Assembly: GCA_007129225.1 (NCBI GenBank)
Contig: SKVX01000446.1
Coordinates: forward strand, 1-20,788
DNA length: 20,788 nt
Source of the DNA: Halomonas sp.
GTDB taxonomy: Bacteria; Pseudomonadota; Gammaproteobacteria; Pseudomonadales; Halomonadaceae
Direction: 5' to 3'
Position numbers and translations under genes: made by a program. Below the pieces are notes generated by a model that searched no databases, had not been told where the DNA came from, and worked only from the letters and a program-made list of their open reading frames with translations. This document shows, in pieces, positions 7,988 through 15,908 of the stretch (position 1 is its first letter; each line of letters begins with the position of its first letter).

Positions 7988-10900
7988 GTGACCACCGCAA
8001 TTCGTCCTGGTTCTACTGCGACTTCCCCGGAGCACAACGAGCTCGACCGCCTCTACCAGGCGCTCGACGCTGTCATGCTGCGTGACCGTGCCGGACTCAA
8101 GCGTCGGCTCGACGGGCTGGCGCTGCGCTTGAAGGAGGGCAAGCCGGTAGACCGGGGGCTTGCCGACGCCGGGCGAGCCGTCGAACGTTCGTCCGCGCTG
8201 GTAGCGCAGCGTGCAGCCAGGCCGGTGACGCTGGACTATCCCGAGTCCCTGCCGGTGGTCGAGCGGCGCGACGATATTCTTGCCGCCCTGCGCGAGCATC
8301 AGGTCGTCGTGGTGGCGGGGGAGACGGGGTCGGGTAAGACCACCCAGCTGCCCAAGCTCTGCCTGGAACTGGGCCTGGGGCGTCGCGGCCTGGTCGGCCA
8401 TACCCAGCCGCGCCGGCTGGCGGCACGCTCCGTGGCGACGCGGCTCGCAGAGGAGATGTCGGTGCCCCTGGGCGGGCAGGTGGGTTACCAGGTGCGTTTC
8501 ACGGACGAGACCGGTGACGACACCCTGATCAAGCTGATGACCGATGGCATCCTGCTGGCCGAGACGCGTCACGACCCGGATCTCACCCGCTACGAAGCGA
8601 TCATCATCGACGAGGCCCACGAGCGCAGTCTCAATATCGACTTCCTGCTCGGCTACCTGAAGCGACTGCTGGTGCGGCGTCCCGAGTTTAAGGTGATCAT
8701 CACCTCGGCGACCATCGATGTGGAGCGCTTCGCCGCGCATTTCGCCCTGCCCGGCGAGGATGGCAAGCCAAGGCCGGCACCGGTGGTGGAGGTCTCTGGC
8801 CGTACCTATCCGGTGGAGGTGCGTTATCGCCCTCTGGTGCGCGAAGCCGACGACGAGGCCGACCGCACCCTGCAGGAGGGCATCCTGCATGCGGTGGAGG
8901 AGATCGAGGCGGTCGAACGCGAGAAGCGCTGGTTCCATGGCCCCCGGGACATCCTGATCTTCCTGCCCGGGGAGCGTGAGATCCGCGAGGCGGCGGATAC
9001 CCTGCGGCGCGCCGATCTCAAGAGTACCGAGATCCTGCCGCTCTATGCGCGGCTCTCCAACGCCGAGCAGAACCGGGTTTTCGCGCCTCATGCCGGGCGC
9101 CGCATCGTGCTCGCCACCAATGTTGCCGAGACCTCGCTCACGGTGCCGGGTATACGCTATGTCATCGATCCCGGGCTGGTGCGTATCAGCCGCTACAGCT
9201 ACAAGTCCAAGATCCAACGCCTGCCGGTGGAGCCGATCAGCCAGGCCAGTGCCGATCAACGCAAGGGACGCTGCGGGCGGGTGGCCGAAGGTGTCTGTAT
9301 TCGCCTCTATGATGAGGAGGACTTCCTCTCCCGCCCGGGGTTCACCGACCCTGAGATTCGGCGCACCAATCTGGCCTCGGTGATCCTGTCGATGCTGTCG
9401 CTGAAGTTGGGCGACATCGAGGACTTTCCGTTTGTCGACCCGCCGGATGCCCGTTTCATCAAGGATGGCTTCCGCCTGCTGTTCGAGCTGGGTGCCGTGG
9501 ACCCGGCCAACCGATTGACGCCTCTGGGCCGGAAGCTCAGCCGTCTGCCGATCGACCCTCGCCTGGCCCGAATGGTGCTGGCCGGCGCAGAGCAGGGTGG
9601 GCTACGCGATGTGCTGATCGTGGTCTCGGCCCTGGCGGTGCAGGACCCCCGCGACCGGCCGGCGGAAAAGCGCGAGGCCGCCGATCAGGCGCATCGGCGC
9701 TGGCAGGATCCTGACTCCGATTTCGTCGCACTGCTCAATCTATGGCACGGCTTCGAGGACGCGCGAGATGAGTTCTCCGGGAACCGGTTGCGGCGCTGGT
9801 GCAAGGAGCACTACCTGAATTATCTGCGCCTGCGCGAATGGCATGATACCTTCCGCCAGTTGCGCCAGCTGCTGCGCGAGATGGAGATCGAAGTCCCCCC
9901 TCCCACACGAACGATGAGCGGGGTCGAAGACGAGCAGACCAGGGCGCGGGCAAGGCGCGAGAGTGCCGTGCAGCTTCACAAGGCGCTGCTTCCCGGACTG
10001 CTGTCCCACCTGGGCCTGCTCACGGAGAACCGTGAATACCTGGGCGCGCGCAACCGCAAGTTCGTCATCCACCCCGGGTCGGGACTGGCCAGGAAATCGC
10101 CCAAGTGGTTGATGGCCTTCGAGCTGGTGGAGACGTCGAAGCTGTTTGCCCGCACGGTAGCCAGGATTGAGCCGCAGTGGATAGAGCCCTTGGCCGGTCA
10201 CCTGGTCAAGCGCACCTACAGCGACCCCCACTGGGAAATGAAGCGGGCCCAGGTGGTGGCCAATGAGCAGGTGACCCTGTTCGGGCTGCCCATCGTCTCG
10301 GGTCGCAAGGTTCACTATGGCCCCATCGCACCCGGTGAGGCACGGGAGCTGTTCCTGCGTCGCGCCCTAGTGGAAGGCGAATTCCGCACCCGGGGAGCCT
10401 TCTTCGACCATAACCGCGCATTGGTCGAAGAGGTCGAGGGGCTAGAGGATCGCGCACGAAAGCGTGATATTCTGGTCGATGAAGAAACACTGTTCGCTTT
10501 TTACGATGCCCGCATTCCCGCCGACATTCACAACGGCAAGGGATTCGAGCATTGGCGGCGTAGCGCCGAGCGCGACGCCCCCGATATTCTCAAGTTCGAC
10601 CGTAGCGCACTGCTCGCTCGTGAAGCCGAAGAGATCACCCAGGCACAATACCCGGATGAGCTGATGCTGAATGGAGTACGCTATCCACTGAGCTACCGTT
10701 TCGAGCCTGGCGCGCCTGACGACGGCGTGACCCTGACGGTGCCGGCAGCCATGTTGCCCCAGCTGCCATTGGCACGGCTGGAGTGGCTGGTTCCGGGCCT
10801 GTTGCGCGACAAGTGCATTGCGCTGCTGAAGTCGCTGCCCAAGTCGCTGCGTCGCCAGGTGGTGCCGATTCCCGATTGGGTGGATGCTGCACTCGAGGCA

Positions 10901-12019
10901 CTGGTGCCCGATGACATTCCGCTGACCGAAGCCCTGGGTGAGTTCCTGCGCCGCAAGACCGGTGCTCGTGTCCACCCGGATGACTGGCGTACGGAGCAGC
11001 TCGAGCCTCACCTGATCATGAACCTGAGGGTGGTCGATCACGAGGGGAAGACACTGGGCGAAGGGCGCGATGCCCGAGCCCTGGAGCGTCGCTTCGAGGC
11101 GGCCGCCGGGGAAGGGGCCAGGGCCCTCGCCGCTGAAGCCAGTACCGCTGAGGCGGTCACGGACCTGCCCATGGAACCGCTGCCGCCCTCGCGTGTGACC
11201 ACGCAGGCCGGCATCCGGGTCGAGGCCTATCCTGCGCTGGTGCCCGATGGCGATGCCTTCCGGGTCGAACTCTTCGACCATCCGGGCAAGGCCGAGCAGG
11301 CGCATCGCACCGGGGTGGTGCGGCTTGCCATGGCGAGGCTGCCGGAGCAGGTCAAGGCTATCGAGCGGCTGCCGGGGCTCAACACCTGTGCGCTGCTGTT
11401 TGCCAAGGTCGGCAGCAAGCGGCAGCTCAATGAGGACGTGGTGGAGGCAGTGTTCACCCAGGTGCTGGCCACGTCGCCCCTGCCTCGCTCCCGGGAGGAG
11501 CTGGTGTCTCGAGTCAGCCGTTCCGCCGCAGAACTGCTGCCGCATGCCGAAACCCTGGTCGCTACCCTGCAGGCCGGCCTCGAAGGGCACCTGGCAGTGA
11601 CCAAGGCGTTGAAGGGCAATCTTAGCCTGGCCCTGGCGCTGGTTTACAGTGATATCAAGGCCCAGATGCAGCGCCTGGTGCATCCGGGGTTCGTGGGAGA
11701 AGCCGGCGAGTGGCTTTTCGAATACCCACGCTACATGGAGGCGGCATTGATCCGGCTGGAGAAGGCACCACGGGAGCGCATGCGCGACCAGATGCACATG
11801 CAGATGGTGCAGGACTTCGAGGCGCGTCTGGCGGCGCGGCGCGAGAGCCAGCGGCGTGGGGGGCACGAGGAGCCGGCGCTGGTCGAGTTCGGCTGGTGGA
11901 TCGAGGAGCTGCGGGTCTCCCTGTTCGCCCAGCAGCTCGGCACCCGGATGCCGGTATCCACCAAGCGTCTGGAGCGGCGCTGGGCAGAATTGACTGGGTC
12001 AAGGCCGACCGACGGCTGA
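7988..12019 (+). CDS. hrpA: ATP-dependent RNA helicase HrpA (DEAH box)
   Basis: This is a large DEAH-box RNA helicase; in E. coli it has been linked to mRNA processing and more recently to rescue of stalled or collided ribosomes. It has 1343 residues against about 1300 in E. coli. Motifs seen: GETGSGKTT (111-119), TQPRRLAARS, DEAH (208-211), SAT (240-242), TNVAETSLTVPG and QRKGRCGR (424-431). These are followed by the helicase-associated region and the long C-terminal HrpA-specific part (DUF3418 in Pfam). The start is taken as GTG at 7988, with GAGG five bases upstream. A TTG at 7973 is in frame but lies right behind the T-run of the fadD terminator and has no ribosome site. Long open frames on the opposite strand here are shadows of GC-rich coding sequence. 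Confidence 0.96.
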   Translation: MTTAIRPGSTATSPEHNELDRLYQALDAVMLRDRAGLKRRLDGLALRLKEGKPVDRGLADAGRAVERSSALVAQRAARPVTLDYPESLPVVERRDDILAALREHQVVVVAGETGSGKTTQLPKLCLELGLGRRGLVGHTQPRRLAARSVATRLAEEMSVPLGGQVGYQVRFTDETGDDTLIKLMTDGILLAETRHDPDLTRYEAIIIDEAHERSLNIDFLLGYLKRLLVRRPEFKVIITSATIDVERFAAHFALPGEDGKPRPAPVVEVSGRTYPVEVRYRPLVREADDEADRTLQEGILHAVEEIEAVEREKRWFHGPRDILIFLPGEREIREAADTLRRADLKSTEILPLYARLSNAEQNRVFAPHAGRRIVLATNVAETSLTVPGIRYVIDPGLVRISRYSYKSKIQRLPVEPISQASADQRKGRCGRVAEGVCIRLYDEEDFLSRPGFTDPEIRRTNLASVILSMLSLKLGDIEDFPFVDPPDARFIKDGFRLLFELGAVDPANRLTPLGRKLSRLPIDPRLARMVLAGAEQGGLRDVLIVVSALAVQDPRDRPAEKREAADQAHRRWQDPDSDFVALLNLWHGFEDARDEFSGNRLRRWCKEHYLNYLRLREWHDTFRQLRQLLREMEIEVPPPTRTMSGVEDEQTRARARRESAVQLHKALLPGLLSHLGLLTENREYLGARNRKFVIHPGSGLARKSPKWLMAFELVETSKLFARTVARIEPQWIEPLAGHLVKRTYSDPHWEMKRAQVVANEQVTLFGLPIVSGRKVHYGPIAPGEARELFLRRALVEGEFRTRGAFFDHNRALVEEVEGLEDRARKRDILVDEETLFAFYDARIPADIHNGKGFEHWRRSAERDAPDILKFDRSALLAREAEEITQAQYPDELMLNGVRYPLSYRFEPGAPDDGVTLTVPAAMLPQLPLARLEWLVPGLLRDKCIALLKSLPKSLRRQVVPIPDWVDAALEALVPDDIPLTEALGEFLRRKTGARVHPDDWRTEQLEPHLIMNLRVVDHEGKTLGEGRDARALERRFEAAAGEGARALAAEASTAEAVTDLPMEPLPPSRVTTQAGIRVEAYPALVPDGDAFRVELFDHPGKAEQAHRTGVVRLAMARLPEQVKAIERLPGLNTCALLFAKVGSKRQLNEDVVEAVFTQVLATSPLPRSREELVSRVSRSAAELLPHAETLVATLQAGLEGHLAVTKALKGNLSLALALVYSDIKAQMQRLVHPGFVGEAGEWLFEYPRYMEAALIRLEKAPRERMRDQMHMQMVQDFEARLAARRESQRRGGHEEPALVEFGWWIEELRVSLFAQQLGTRMPVSTKRLERRWAELTGSRPTDG

Positions 12020-12092
12020 CGTGAAGAGGAGCCAGGCAGCGGGGCTCCAGGACGATGGGGCATTGGCGAAGCCGATGTCCGGTACAGCATAC

Positions 12093-12108
12093 GCGGCCAG
12101 GTGGCCGC
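12093..12108 (+). other. Small hairpin just before the KAS III ribosome site
   Basis: GCGGCC and GGCCGC pair around an AGGT loop, ending three bases before the GAGGGAG that serves the ATG at 12124. It could affect translation initiation, but a 6-bp GC palindrome is also common by chance in this DNA. Confidence 0.25.
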
Positions 12109-12123
12109 ATGAGGGAGAACACC

Positions 12124-13245
12124 ATGACAGACGTCGTGATCACCGGCACTGGGTTATTCACGCCGGAGCACGCCATCGACAACGATGCCCTGGTGGCGTC
12201 GTTCAACCGCTGGGTCGATGCGGAAAATGGCCGCAATGCAGCCGCCATCGAGGCCGGCGAACGGGAGCCCCTGGCTCACTCCAGCAGCGAATTCATCGTC
12301 AAGGCCTCCGGCATACATAGCCGCTACGTGATGGATGCCGAGGGCATTCTCGATATCGAGCGCATGCGCCCGCACCTGCCTGAACGTGCCAACGACGAAC
12401 CATCGATCCAGTGCGAGATGGGGCTGGTGGCTGCACGGCAGGCCCTGTCAGCCGCGGGCATCGAAGCCGTTGACATCGGACTGGTCATCGTCGCCTGCTC
12501 CAACCTGGAGCGACCCTATCCGGCAGTGGCGGTGGAGCTGCAGGCGGCGCTGGGTGCTACCGGTTGCGCCTTCGACATGAACGTGGCCTGCTCTTCGGCC
12601 ACGTTCGCCATCGACATGGCCACCAATGCCATACGGTCCGGAAACGTGAAGCGTGCGCTGGTGGTCAGCCCCGAGATCTGCTCGGCGCACCTCAACTTCC
12701 GTGATCGTGACAGCCACTTCATCTTTGGCGATGCCTGTACCGCCGTGGTGCTGGAAGACGCTGAACTGGCCACCGCCGAGGTGCGCTTCGAGGTCCTCGG
12801 CACGCGCCTGGTGACACGCTTCTCGAATGCCATCCGCAACAATGCCGGCTTCCTCAATCGGGTCACCGACAGTGATCCGCAGGCGGTCGACAAGCTTTTC
12901 GTGCAGGAAGGGCGGCGCGTGTTCAAGGAGGTCTGTCCCATGGTGGCGGCCCTGATCGGCGACCATCTGGCCAGCCTCGAGCTCTCCGGAAACGATCTTT
13001 CCCGCCTGTGGCTGCACCAGGCCAACCGCCACATGAATGACCTGATTGCGCGCCGGGTGCTGGGCCATGACCCCGACACTACCCAGGCCCCGATCATCCT
13101 CGATCGCTATGCCAATACCAGCTCGGCAGGCTCGATCATCGCCTTCCATCTGCACCACGCCGATCTATCCCCGGGTGCACTGGGGGTGGTCTGCTCCTTT
13201 GGAGCCGGGTACAGTGCCGGCTGCGTTGTGGTGCGCCGCCAATGA
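12124..13245 (+). CDS. Beta-ketoacyl-ACP synthase III, long (PA3286-like) type
   Basis: The protein has 373 residues, longer than housekeeping FabH (~317). The thiolase-fold triad is complete: Cys156 in MNVACSSATF, His298 in LHQAN and Asn331 in YANTSSAGS. Enzymes of this class condense an acyl-CoA with malonyl-ACP to give a 3-oxoacyl-ACP in the cytoplasm. From memory it closely resembles Pseudomonas aeruginosa PA3286, reported to shunt medium-chain beta-oxidation acyl-CoA into fatty-acid synthesis; the same substrate here is an inference. The ATG at 12124 has GGGAG six bases upstream. The frame is open back to 12055, but that extension has no ribosome site and does not look like family sequence. 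The gene is 104 bases after hrpA. It is probably not the only FabH of the cell. Confidence 0.9.
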   Translation: MTDVVITGTGLFTPEHAIDNDALVASFNRWVDAENGRNAAAIEAGEREPLAHSSSEFIVKASGIHSRYVMDAEGILDIERMRPHLPERANDEPSIQCEMGLVAARQALSAAGIEAVDIGLVIVACSNLERPYPAVAVELQAALGATGCAFDMNVACSSATFAIDMATNAIRSGNVKRALVVSPEICSAHLNFRDRDSHFIFGDACTAVVLEDAELATAEVRFEVLGTRLVTRFSNAIRNNAGFLNRVTDSDPQAVDKLFVQEGRRVFKEVCPMVAALIGDHLASLELSGNDLSRLWLHQANRHMNDLIARRVLGHDPDTTQAPIILDRYANTSSAGSIIAFHLHHADLSPGALGVVCSFGAGYSAGCVVVRRQ

Positions 13246-13284
13246 TGCGGCCACTTCGGTTATCCATGCAGGGAGACTCTCGCG

Positions 13285-14064
13285 ATGGCGAATAAGCGGA
13301 CCGGTTCCGTCACACGGCCCTTGGTCGCCTTGATGACAATGGTCATGCTGGCCGGCTGTGCCAGCAACATGCCGGTCGAGGATCGACATCCGGATGATCC
13401 CTGGGAGGGGTTCAATCGCCAGGTGTTCGCTTTCAACGACGCACTGGATCGTGCCGTTCTCAAGCCGGTTGCTCGGGGATACCGCACCGTTACGCCCCAG
13501 CCGGTTCAGACCGGGGTGGGCAATTTCTTTTCCAACCTCGGTGAGATCCGTACGGCGCTGAACAGTCTGCTGCAGGGCAAGCCAGGCAATGCCGGCATCG
13601 CCACCTCGCGGTTCCTGATCAACACTACCGTGGGTATCGGCGGCCTATGGGATTTTGCGACCCATATGGAAATCACCGGGCGCGACGAGGATTTCGGCCA
13701 GACATTGGGGGTCTGGGGTGTCGGCGAAGGCCCCTATCTGGTGCTGCCATTGCTGGGGCCGAGCACCCTGCGAGACACTGCCGGACTGCCGCTTGACACC
13801 TATACTTATCCTCTCACTTATGTAGAAGATGACAAGGTACGCTACGGGTTGACCGCGTTGAGGGTCGTGGACATGCGCGCAGGACTGCTCGATCAGGAAG
13901 AGCTGATACATGGTGACCGCTACGTCTTCATTCGCGATGCCTACTTGCAGCGACGGCGTTTCGAGGTCAGCGACGGAGAACTGGGCGACGATCCCTTTGC
14001 CAGCGATGAGTTTGACTTCGATTTCGACGATGCGGACTTCGACGATTCTGATTTCGCCGATTGA
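13285..14064 (+). CDS. mlaA: Outer-membrane lipoprotein MlaA (VacJ)
   Basis: MlaA removes misplaced phospholipids from the outer leaflet of the outer membrane and passes them to periplasmic MlaC. A lipoprotein signal ends in the lipobox LAGC with Cys25, followed by Ala, consistent with outer-membrane sorting. Family motifs include DPWEGFNR near residue 39, NFFSNLGE, RFLINTTVGIGGL, DFGQTLGVWG and GPYLVLPLLGPS. GGGAG lies upstream of the ATG. The C-terminal roughly 20 residues are unusual: a run of alternating Asp and Phe, very acidic, not part of the E. coli protein as I recall it. The phosphatase gene begins 10 bases after its stop, so the two are likely co-transcribed. The rest of the Mla transporter is not in the window. 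Confidence 0.95.
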   Translation: MANKRTGSVTRPLVALMTMVMLAGCASNMPVEDRHPDDPWEGFNRQVFAFNDALDRAVLKPVARGYRTVTPQPVQTGVGNFFSNLGEIRTALNSLLQGKPGNAGIATSRFLINTTVGIGGLWDFATHMEITGRDEDFGQTLGVWGVGEGPYLVLPLLGPSTLRDTAGLPLDTYTYPLTYVEDDKVRYGLTALRVVDMRAGLLDQEELIHGDRYVFIRDAYLQRRRFEVSDGELGDDPFASDEFDFDFDDADFDDSDFAD

Positions 14065-14074
14065 GGCCTGATCC

Positions 14075-15277
14075 ATGGATGCACCCAAGCCGTTGATTGG
14101 CGTACTCGATGAGCCCGGTGACTATCGTGACGCATTGGCCGACACCATTGCCCGGGATGGCTTGGCGGTGTTTGCCGCCGAGCGACTCGAGGACCTTCCC
14201 GCCGAGACGGCGCTGGTCGTCGCGCATGCGCGGGCGGTGCCGAGCCTGGCCTGGGCGAGCCTGACCGAGCGTCTGCCGACGGTAGTGGTAAGCGACTCGC
14301 GCCTCGATGCCGACCTGTTGACGGCAGTGGACGTCGGTCTGGTGGACTATGTCGTCGAACCCATGCGGCATGGGCAATTGCTGCGGCGAATGATACGCAA
14401 GGCCATCGAGTTGCGCCGGCTGGAGGAGGAAAGAAACCTCGATCGCGAGCGCCTGGCCCAGTTGAACGAACATCTGGAGGAGCTCAACGAGAGCCTGGAG
14501 ACCCACCTGGCCCTGTTACGCCTGGACCAGCAGGCGGGCGGTCAGATCCAACGCAAGCTGCTGCCTCCCCACCCCCAGACGCTGGGAGGCATCACTTGCG
14601 ATTACTGGCTGGTGCCGTCGCTCTACCTGTCGGGCGATTTTCTCGACTTTCAGCGTTTCGATGACCGCTACACGCTATTCTATTTCGCCGATGTGTCGGG
14701 CCATGGCGCCTCCTCGGCATTTGTCACGGTCCTGCTAAAGTACCTGTGTAACCGCTGGCTGAATGAGTGGGATGGAACGCAGCCGGACCATCTGCCGTCA
14801 CACTGGCTGACGGCGCTCAACCGGGAGCTGCTGGACACCGGGATCGGCAAGCATGCGACACTGTTCGTCGGTGTGATAGACCATGTCGATCATTGGCTCT
14901 ACTACTCGCTGGGGGCGCAGCTCCCGAAACCGCTGCTGGTGGCGGATGGCAGTGCCGTCGAATTGCCCGGTGAGGGAATGCCGGTCGGTTTGTTTCCCAA
15001 TGTGGAGTATCCACGTTTGAGGTATAGGTTGCCGGCGAACTTCACGTTATGGTTGTGCTCAGATGGAATTCTGGAATGCCTGCCGGGCGAGACGCTCGAC
15101 ATGAGGCTCAGGGAGCTGGAGCAACGTATCGTAACCTGTACTACGTTGGAACGACTTCGAGACAGCTTGGCCCTGAACGCCTTGGATGATATGGATACCG
15201 AGAGTGAGCTCAGTGGCGAAGAGCTGCCTGATGACCTGACGATCATGATGTTGAGCGGATTTGGCGATGATCATTAA
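14075..15277 (+). CDS. rssB: RssB-like response regulator with PP2C (SpoIIE-type) phosphatase domain
   Basis: Residues 1-110 have a receiver fold, but the phosphoacceptor site appears lost: the strand that normally ends in Asp reads ALVVAHARAVP (His51 where Asp is expected), and the usual Lys-Pro is Glu-Pro in YVVEPM. A likely coiled coil follows (about 112-150, Leu/Glu-rich). The rest is a SpoIIE-type serine/threonine phosphatase with its metal ligands present: Asp188 in SGDFLD, Asp206 in DVSGHG, Asp330 in SDG and Asp387 in DDLT. E. coli RssB delivers RpoS to ClpXP and has a dead phosphatase domain; here the phosphatase looks active. GAGG lies eight bases before the ATG. It overlaps the STAS gene by 11 bases, so dephosphorylation of that partner is likely. 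The symbol is by homology and gene order. Confidence 0.85.
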   Translation: MDAPKPLIGVLDEPGDYRDALADTIARDGLAVFAAERLEDLPAETALVVAHARAVPSLAWASLTERLPTVVVSDSRLDADLLTAVDVGLVDYVVEPMRHGQLLRRMIRKAIELRRLEEERNLDRERLAQLNEHLEELNESLETHLALLRLDQQAGGQIQRKLLPPHPQTLGGITCDYWLVPSLYLSGDFLDFQRFDDRYTLFYFADVSGHGASSAFVTVLLKYLCNRWLNEWDGTQPDHLPSHWLTALNRELLDTGIGKHATLFVGVIDHVDHWLYYSLGAQLPKPLLVADGSAVELPGEGMPVGLFPNVEYPRLRYRLPANFTLWLCSDGILECLPGETLDMRLRELEQRIVTCTTLERLRDSLALNALDDMDTESELSGEELPDDLTIMMLSGFGDDH

Positions 15278-15776
15278 TGAGGGCCGCGTAAAGGCAGCGT
15301 TCGACTCAGGTGTCTTCGTACTCAAGCTTTGCGGTGACGTGCGACTCACCCTGTGCGCCACGCTGGACACCCAGGCTCAGCAACTGGCAGAGACGCCTGG
15401 CCTCGAGACGCTGATCATCGATCTGCGTGAGGCAACCAATGTGGATTCCACCGCCCTAGGGTTCCTGGCCAAGGTGGCCATGGCGGTCAAGGATCGCATC
15501 AAGTACAAGCCCACCATTGTGGTGCATAACCCCGATGTGCAGCGCATGCTAGAGGTCATGGGCTTTTCCCAGTTCTTCACCATGGTTGAGACCCCCATCA
15601 CCGAGTCCTGCGCTTTGTGCGAACTACCCGAGGTGCCGGCCGACATGGAGGAAACCCGGCAGCGTATTCTCGAGGCGCACCGTATCCTGATGCGCATGAA
15701 TGAGCACAATCGCGAGGAATTCCAGCCACTTGTCGAGATGCTGGAAGCCCAGGAAGCCTCTTCGAAACAGCCCTGA
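15267..15776 (+). CDS. rssC: STAS-domain anti-sigma factor antagonist (RssC-like)
   Basis: The protein has 169 residues. The STAS domain spans about 1-110, with the expected phosphorylatable Ser61 in NVDSTALGFL. In partner switching this Ser is phosphorylated by an anti-sigma kinase and freed by a PP2C phosphatase; the phosphatase encoded just upstream is the natural candidate. No kinase or anti-sigma gene is in the window. The C-terminal part (about 110-169) is an extension with Cys115-x2-Cys118 and a charged helix. The start is the ATG at 15267, inside the end of the phosphatase gene; a TTG two codons earlier is less likely. The pair followed by tal matches an order I recall from Pseudomonas. 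The 132 bases to the convergent tal gene hold no clear terminator. Confidence 0.87.
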   Translation: MIINEGRVKAAFDSGVFVLKLCGDVRLTLCATLDTQAQQLAETPGLETLIIDLREATNVDSTALGFLAKVAMAVKDRIKYKPTIVVHNPDVQRMLEVMGFSQFFTMVETPITESCALCELPEVPADMEETRQRILEAHRILMRMNEHNREEFQPLVEMLEAQEASSKQP

Positions 15777-15908
15777 GCCTCAAGCCGCTGTTGCTCGCAG
15801 CCGGGCTGGCGTATCCCGCCAAGACGTCCCGCGCCTCGGCGGATGTGCTACGGCTCTTCCCGCTACCTTCACGATGCCTGTTTCAACGCCGCTTTCTCAG
15901 CGCTGTGT

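Noticed and set aside
7823..9259. 478-residue minus-strand open frame over the start of hrpA
   Set aside because: It is antisense to helicase motifs and its His/Arg/Gln/Leu-rich product is typical of reverse-strand translation of GC-rich genes. The same applies to 10442-11866.
15777..15908. Bidirectional terminator between the STAS gene and tal
   Set aside because: Only short stems (TGGCG with CGCCA near 15806-15820) without T-runs on either strand.
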